Source: CAZBMJ01 sp964493205
Lineage (GTDB): Bacteria; Myxococcota; UBA727; JABDBI01
Reading direction: 5' to 3'
Assembly (NCBI GenBank): GCA_964493205.1
Contig: CAZBMJ010000002.1
Span: forward strand, 74,769 to 138,768
DNA: 64,000 bases
Position 1 is the stretch's first letter, and each line of letters begins with the position of its first letter. The notes under the pieces are model-generated. The model worked only from the letters and a program-made list of their open reading frames with translations, was not told the DNA's origin and ran no database searches. Below, piece after piece: positions 53,585 to 61,200 of this stretch. The translations under genes and the position numbers were made by a program.

Positions 53585-55279
53585 ATGAATTTAATACAAT
53601 ACTTACAACAAGGTGGTTTTATATTACCTCAATATACTCAAAGTAATTTATCTTATGAAGTACCTCAAGCAGGTAATCAAGCTATAGATAGAATGAATCA
53701 GTATGCTCAGCAAGATATGCAGAACTATATTGGATTAGAAAGTCTTAATATATCTAGAAAACAAGCTGATACTAGTTACTTTAATTCTATGATACAGAAT
53801 AAACTAGCCATAGAAAGAGAAGATAGAATAAACAAACAAACTGACCTTAACAATAAAAAACTAGAGTTAGACCAGTTTAAAGCTATTAATTCTATGTTAG
53901 ATGAAGAAATGAAGTTTGATAAAGATAATTTCCTTAATAGAGATAGAGCTGCTTTAGATAAACTTTATAAAGATCAAGGAGCAGATATGGAAACATTACT
54001 AAAAAATCCTAATGATTTAAATAGTTTAAGTAAAGGTTTATCTCTTAGAAAACAAATTAAGATGGGTTATAAGACTGCATGGGATAATAAAATGGCAGTT
54101 GATGATGCCCAAAATATGTTAGATGAATCAGAGAAATATGAAAAATATCTAAATGATTTAGAAGCTAAAGGAGTTCCTATTGATATAAAGGCTAAAGTAG
54201 CTTTTACAGAAGGACGTAGAGATGCTTATAATGAGTTAATAGGTTTTAAACAAGGTAAAGTTGGTGCTTTAAATATGCAAGGTAAACACTGGCAATCAAT
54301 ATCTGCTATGCCTGATTTTATAAATGAAGTAGAACAACAAATACAAACAGATTTAGATAGAAAAACTCAAGCTATAAAAGATCAAGCTGAATTTGCAGAA
54401 GCTCAAAATAAATTAGCTACGGCAAATTTAAATATTGCTAAAACTGAATCTGAAATAGCTGGTAGACCTTATGAAGAAATGAAGAAAAACATGGATGCAT
54501 TAACTGGTATAGCTAAATATGCACCTACATTATCAATTTTAGCTGATGCATTTCCAGGAGCAGATCTTACTAAACCTATGAATGTATTAGAAGCTATGAA
54601 TAAAGCTACTCCTACACAATTAGAAAAACTAAATAAAGCTCTTGCTAAAATGGATGATGAAACTAAAGATCATCATCATACAAGTCTTAACGGTGCTTTA
54701 GCAGATTGTATTGTGAGAGGATGTTCTCCTGAAAAAATAGCACAACTAAAAGAAGGTATACGTCTAAGTCAAACTAGTAATAGTAATATGAATTATAGTG
54801 GTATACCTGAAAAACAAAGAGGAGAAGAAGGTACTAAAGTAGGTAAAACTTATGAATATGATAGTTATTCTGTAGATGTATCAAATCCTAATAATATTAA
54901 GACATTTGATTTTTTTGGTTCTAGATATGAAATAGATGATTTAATAGGTACAGAATATAAATCAGGTGTAAGAGCAGGTTTTTCTAAAACTAATGCAGGA
55001 GTAGAAGGAGCTTTTTTACATATTAATTTGAATCATCCTAAAGGTAAACAATTTATAAAAGATTATGGTTACAACACAAAAAAAACTGTAAAAGAAAACG
55101 CCATAGAAATGATAAAAGCATGGAGTTTAAAAACAACAGGGGTAGCTATAAATGATGTTCAAGCAAAACAATTTATAAAAAATGACACTTTAATGATACC
55201 TGCAGGTAAAGGAACTAGTAAACCTAAATCTACTCCTACTAATACTACAAAACCTTCTAGTAAATCTGATATACTATAA
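53585..55279 (+). CDS. Internal virion protein with coiled coils
   Basis: 564 residues. It begins with the same QQGG-type motif as its neighbour (YLQQGGFILPQ), then long coiled coils (about 50-300) and a mixed C-terminus. A low-complexity Lys/Thr/Ser tail ends the protein. It is 9 bases after the previous gene. Probably a cargo or ejection protein that works with the lysozyme-like protein and the giant protein that follow it in the virion. Confidence 0.52.
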   Translation: MNLIQYLQQGGFILPQYTQSNLSYEVPQAGNQAIDRMNQYAQQDMQNYIGLESLNISRKQADTSYFNSMIQNKLAIEREDRINKQTDLNNKKLELDQFKAINSMLDEEMKFDKDNFLNRDRAALDKLYKDQGADMETLLKNPNDLNSLSKGLSLRKQIKMGYKTAWDNKMAVDDAQNMLDESEKYEKYLNDLEAKGVPIDIKAKVAFTEGRRDAYNELIGFKQGKVGALNMQGKHWQSISAMPDFINEVEQQIQTDLDRKTQAIKDQAEFAEAQNKLATANLNIAKTESEIAGRPYEEMKKNMDALTGIAKYAPTLSILADAFPGADLTKPMNVLEAMNKATPTQLEKLNKALAKMDDETKDHHHTSLNGALADCIVRGCSPEKIAQLKEGIRLSQTSNSNMNYSGIPEKQRGEEGTKVGKTYEYDSYSVDVSNPNNIKTFDFFGSRYEIDDLIGTEYKSGVRAGFSKTNAGVEGAFLHINLNHPKGKQFIKDYGYNTKKTVKENAIEMIKAWSLKTTGVAINDVQAKQFIKNDTLMIPAGKGTSKPKSTPTNTTKPSSKSDIL

Positions 55280-55288
55280 ATAAAATAT

Positions 55289-58200
55289 ATGAATGAATTA
55301 GATCAACTGTTAGTAGATTTTTATGGTAAATATTCACCAAATAGTCCACTTACACCTGAAAAATTAAATACTATAAAACAAACATATGGTAATGATTATG
55401 ATTTACTATTAACAGACCTATATGCTAAATATAAACAACCTTTAGATAGTACTAAAATTCAAACTATAAAAAAAACTTATGGTTTAAGTTCTAATACTTC
55501 TGAAACTCCTAACTTAGTAAGTACTCAAAAACCTTTACTTACTCCTTCACAACTTAGAATTAATTTAGAACAAGAGAATGAAGAATTTGCTAGAAAACCT
55601 GAAAACTTATTAAAAAGTAATACATGGGGAGCTAGAGGTGGAAGAGCAAGAATTAATAAAGATGTTTCTTATCAAAAATTAGTAACAGATAAATTTGCTA
55701 ATGGAGAATTAAATGTACTAGATTATAGTGCAGAAGATATTAATGAAATTTATGGTAATAAAGATCATAATGCTAAATTAAGACAACAAGCTAAAGAAGC
55801 TAAGAAAGATTTAGATATACAACGTAATGATAGAGATCCTATAAAAGATGCTTTTGCTAAGTGGACAGGAGGTGCTTTTGGTACTTTAGATACAAATGAT
55901 GAAGGTAAAATAAATATTACTAGAGGTATGTTAAGTCCTGTAAATCAACCTGACATATATCTTACAGAAGAAGAAATATTAGGAATGCAATATCATCCTT
56001 TATCTGTTAAAGTTGATAGGTCTGGTAAGAAAGTAGTTGATAAAAATCCTAATAGTTTCCATAACAAACATCTTAGAAATATACAAGAAAACTTAGTAAG
56101 TTCTGAAAAAATGAATTTTGCTGCTGCTTCTACAGGTATATTTAAAAAAATAGAACTTACAAATAGTAGTTTAAAAAATACTGAAAAGAAATTAGAAGGT
56201 GTTTTAGGTAAAGGAGGTTTAGGTAAACTTAATGCTTTATCACAAAAAATACAAGAAGAACAAGCTACTAAACAAGAACAACAAGAATTTGAAACTTTAC
56301 TACAAAAATACCAGAACTCAGGATTAGCTGAACGCTATGAAGAGTTAGCTGAAAACTACAATGGTTTAAATGAAGAAATAAAAGGATTAAAAGAAGATCC
56401 TAAATATGGAAAATACAAACAATTAGAATTCTTAAAAGAGTCTGCTCATATACAAAATAATACTAGACGTAAACAAATGTCTAAAACAGGTAGAGTAGCA
56501 GAAGATATTTCCTCTATACTTACAAATTTACCTGATAAAGCTGCATCTATACCTAAAGATGTAATTCAAGGCGTAGGAGTATTAACAGAAGCAATCACAG
56601 GCGCAGATTTAGGTGCTACTGATGCAGTATTTAAAGAGGCTTATAGAAATGCAGAAGATATATTTAGCTCCAAACAAACAAGAGGTGTTAGAGATAAATC
56701 TTTATGGTTACATGGATTTGAATATGTCTTTGATAGTAAAACAGGTAAAGCTAAAGAAATTTATGATAAGGATGGTTATGTTTTAACTGTGGATGATATA
56801 ACAAGAGGTGAACTACTTAATGCCGCTAATGAAGCTTATGCAAATGGTGCTAAATTAAAACAAAATACTAATTATGAACCTCTTCTTCATGGAGTAACAC
56901 AACCAGCACCAGACCTTCTTCTAATGCTTTCTGGAGGTGGTATTATGAAAGCTGGATTAAAAAGTTTAGGTAAAGCAGCTACAAAAGTAGAAAGAGTAAA
57001 TAGAGTTAGTAAATGGATATCTAATGCAGGTACGAATATTGCTGAATCATCTAGATTAGCAGAAGCAGGTTCATTAATTCCTGTATTTGTAGGACAAACA
57101 ATGGAAGATGCTGTTAAAAGTGGTAAGATAAGTACTCCAAGAGAATTAGCTGCTGTCACAGGATCTAAACTAACTTTAGAAACTATATCAGATGCTATGT
57201 TTGCTGGACCTGTAGGAAAACTATTAACAGGTAAAGGATGGACACAAAAAGCTTTGTCTGAAGGAATAGAAACTAGTCTTAGAGAAACTATTCAACATTA
57301 TGCTACAGGTAAAATAACTAATGCTGACTTTTTAAGAGCTGCTAGAAAAGCAACAGGAGAATTTTTAGGAACTAATGGTATACTAGGGCAAGGTATTGAA
57401 GAAGCTTTGGTTTCTGCAGTAGAACCTTTAGTAAATGATGTGTTAAATCAAGCATTAGATGTATCTTTTGATAATACAGAAGTAGACTTTGATGAAGTAG
57501 AATCTTCTTTCTTAGTTGGTGCTGTTGCAGGGTCCACTATGTCTGGACCTCAAATGTTTGGAGAATTATGGAATTATAAAGGTGATACTAAAGAATACTA
57601 TAAAAATAAACTAAGCGATATAGTAGCAAACACTACAGAAGCTAGAATGAAAAATGATACTATTAAATATCCTGAAGCTTTTAAAAGTGCAATGGAAAGT
57701 TTAGTAGCTAAGAAACATATAACACCTGAAGAATCTATTAAATACACTGAAGCTATTAATAGAGCTTCCAAAGAAACAGAATACTTAAAAACACCTAAAA
57801 CATCAGGATTAGATGCAGTTTTAGGATTAGCAGATACAGAGAGTCCTGAATATGCTTTTAATTCTTATGTTAGAAATTTAGCATTTGATGTAGCTAGAAC
57901 AGAACTTGCTGCTACTACAGAAACTAATGAATATGGTAAACAAGTACAAACTCAAGTTGTACAAGAGAGAAAACAAGCTCTTAAAGAATTAGAAAAAAAT
58001 CATTATCATGGAGTATTTAGTAGTAAAACTCCATCTATAATTGCTTTAGAGAAAGCAGGAAGAGCATTTACAGACCAAGAGTTTACTGAACTAAAACAAG
58101 CTCATGAAACAGTATTAAAAGAAGTTGGAGCTTCTAAATTTAATAATAGAAATAAAACTATAGCTTTTGAACATAAAATGCAAAAAGCTATTAATAATAT

Positions 58201-61200
58201 ATTAGTAAAATCTCCTGTAACTACTGAACCAGAAAAAGTAAAACTAGCTGAAGAAGCAAAAAAAATAGAAGAGAATACACCTATCGTTAATGCTGAAATT
58301 AATAAATCAGAATTAAAAGCAGGTAATAGTGCTGAAACTCTTAATCCTAAACAACAAGAAGAATTATCTGCTATTGAAAAAGCAGATGTAGATAGTTTCT
58401 TTAATGAAATTCCTTTAATTAGTACAGCTACAGGAGTTAGTCTTCCTATGGATGATATTAATGAGTTAATAAAAGAAAATCCTACACAAGAAGAATATAT
58501 ACTTCAAAAAGTTGCAGAACTTAAAGGTAAAGCTATACAAAAAAATGTAGCTAATCAAAACACTGCCTCTACTACCACTAAAGGTACTGCAGAAATAGGT
58601 GTTAAAGAACGTTATAAGCAATCTCCTCAGTTAAAAGCTGATGAAGAACAACTATCTAAGTCTCAATATAAAGCATCTCTTACTGCTCAACTACAAGATG
58701 GACTAGATAATAATATGTTACCTCCTGATGAAATAGCAGAATTAACAAATAAAATAAATTCTATAGATAACACATCTATGGAAGATCTATATAAGGATCC
58801 TGAATACAAAGCTATATTAGACAATATAACTAAAGTATCAGCACCTGCTGCTAAAGCTACTCCTGAACAAGCTGTAGAAGCTAAAAAGAAAAGAGGAAGA
58901 CCTAAAAAAATAGCAGAGACACCTAAACCTCTTATAGAAGAATCAGAATTTCCTACTCCTCCAGATCCTACAGAAGAATCTACATTTATCTTATCACAAG
59001 CTAATCTTGATATACCTCCTATAACATTGGATGATGTAAGAGTAAATATAGAAGATGAAGCTCCTTATATAGAACCTGAAACTAATCAGGGAACACCTGA
59101 TGAAGTATTAGATACTCCTATAGATGAGAGAATAACTGATATAGAAAGAAGAAGACAAGAAGAATTAAAAAATGAAATTTGGAATAATAGTGGAACAAAG
59201 TTTACTGGAAAATCATTTGTAGCTAAAGATGGTAATACTTATACTATTGAAGAATCAGAACTAAAATCTGGTGATAAGGTAATAAAAGTTAAAGATAAAG
59301 ATGGGAAAACAGTATCTTCTGCATATTTTACAAAAAATGAAGATGGGACTTATTCTATTAAAAAAGGAACAAGAGTTGAATCTAAAATACAAGGTATTGG
59401 ATTAGCATCAGCTATTTACAATTATTTTGATAATAATATTGGTAAGATTAAAAGAACTGATACTACTACAGATGAAGGTGATAATTTATGGAATAGCAAT
59501 AAAAATAGAATCAATGCTAAATATAATGCAGAACTAAAAGCATTAGAAGAACAACCTAAATCTAATCAAGCTGAAATAGAAGCTAAAAAAGTTGATATAG
59601 AAAGAAGAAGACAAGAAGAATTAAAAGATAACATTACTTTATTAAATACCGTTGAACAAAGAAGACCAAATGGTTCAATAGGTACACAAGGCTTTACTGA
59701 AACATCTTTTATTAATTTAGCAAGATTTATTTCTGATAGACTAAATCTTAATTTACCTGCTTATGATAAATCTTCTACAATATCTGAAATAAGTCAAATA
59801 ATAAATTTTTTAAAGAATAATGAATCTGCAAAACAAGCTGTCTTAGACTATGTAAAATCAGACCCTATTGTAGCAGATATTTTACCTGATGATACTTATC
59901 ATTTTAAAGATGGGAATCATAGAGCAAACTTATTAAATTTAATAGGTGTAGAACAATTACCAATTATTTCGAGTGAAAAAAATAAAGAAATCAATGCTAA
60001 ATACGATGCAGAACTAAAAGCATTAGAAAAATCAACCACACAGAAATCTAAACCACAAACCACAACAGTACAAGAAGCCAAACAAACTACTGACAAGCCT
60101 ACTGTATCAGAGCCTAAACGAAGAGGAGAAGAAACAGTTGCAAGAGAAGATGTAAAAGTTTCACCTGCTGACACCAAAGTAGAACAACCAAAAAAAGGAT
60201 TTACTGAATCTAAAGATTTGAATAAAATGTTTGCTGATTTAAAAAGTAAATATGGAGATAAGAAAGGTTCTGCATTATATGAAGCAGCTAATAGACTTGT
60301 AAATCCAAATGAAAATACGATAGCTGAAATAAGAAGTAATGGAGTAGTTGTAAAGGAAGGTGATAAGTACACCTTAAAACCTTTTGGAAATACTGATGCA
60401 AGTCCTAATAAATGGACTTTGTATAAAGGATTAGATGTTACAGACCAATTCCAAAAATCAGTTGAACAACAACCTATTGTAGATAGTAATAGTGAAGTGG
60501 ATGCTTTAAAAGATGTAGAAGCAACTGCTAAGGCGTTGGAGGTGGTAAGTAATGAAAATATATTATCTAAAATTAAAACATTTTCTATAAATGGGTTAAA
60601 AAACTTTTATCATGCTTCTCAATATAAAAGAAAAGCAAGGTTAAGAAAAAATAATGCTCGTCAGTTTGGAACTGGTATTTATTTTTCAACTAATAAAGAT
60701 TTAGTAAAAAATGAATTTGGGGAAAACGTAACAAATACTGCTCTTAATCTTTCAAACCCTGTTTTTACAAATACACCAGAATGGAATAAAGTTACTCGTA
60801 GGGCTATTGAATTGGCTGATGCTGAATACGGTAAAAGTAAGAATTTAAAATTATTAGAAGATGAAAGTTATTTTAGATATGACTCTGACAATCTATCAGA
60901 AATAGACGAAATACCTTCTAATTTTATTTCTGATGCCGCACAAGAATTGGGATATGATGCAATTATTGATGAAGATAGTTTTACTTACGAAAACGAAATT
61001 GTTGTATTGGATGAATCAAAAATTATATACGATGAAGATATACCATTTTTTATTTCCGAAGCCTACCACAAAGCCAAAGCAGATGGTAGTAATCCTGAAT
61101 TAGTAAAAGCAGTAGAAGAACTTTTAACACCAAGTACAAATGAAAAAGCAAACGACAAAAAGCCCGACACAGAAAGAACCAAAGAAGAACCTAAAGTTTC

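Noticed and set aside
886..55279. Stop-codon reassignment, as known in some crAss-like phages
   Set aside because: TAA, TGA and TAG all end genes here (for example TGA at 2447, TAG at 27964 and 37774) and no conserved frame is broken by an internal stop.
59917..60372. Minus-strand open frame of 151 codons opposite the giant gene
   Set aside because: It lies antisense to clear domain-coding sequence (ParB-like end and repeat C), is rich in Ser/Leu as expected for the reverse of Lys/Glu-rich codons, and has no promoter.
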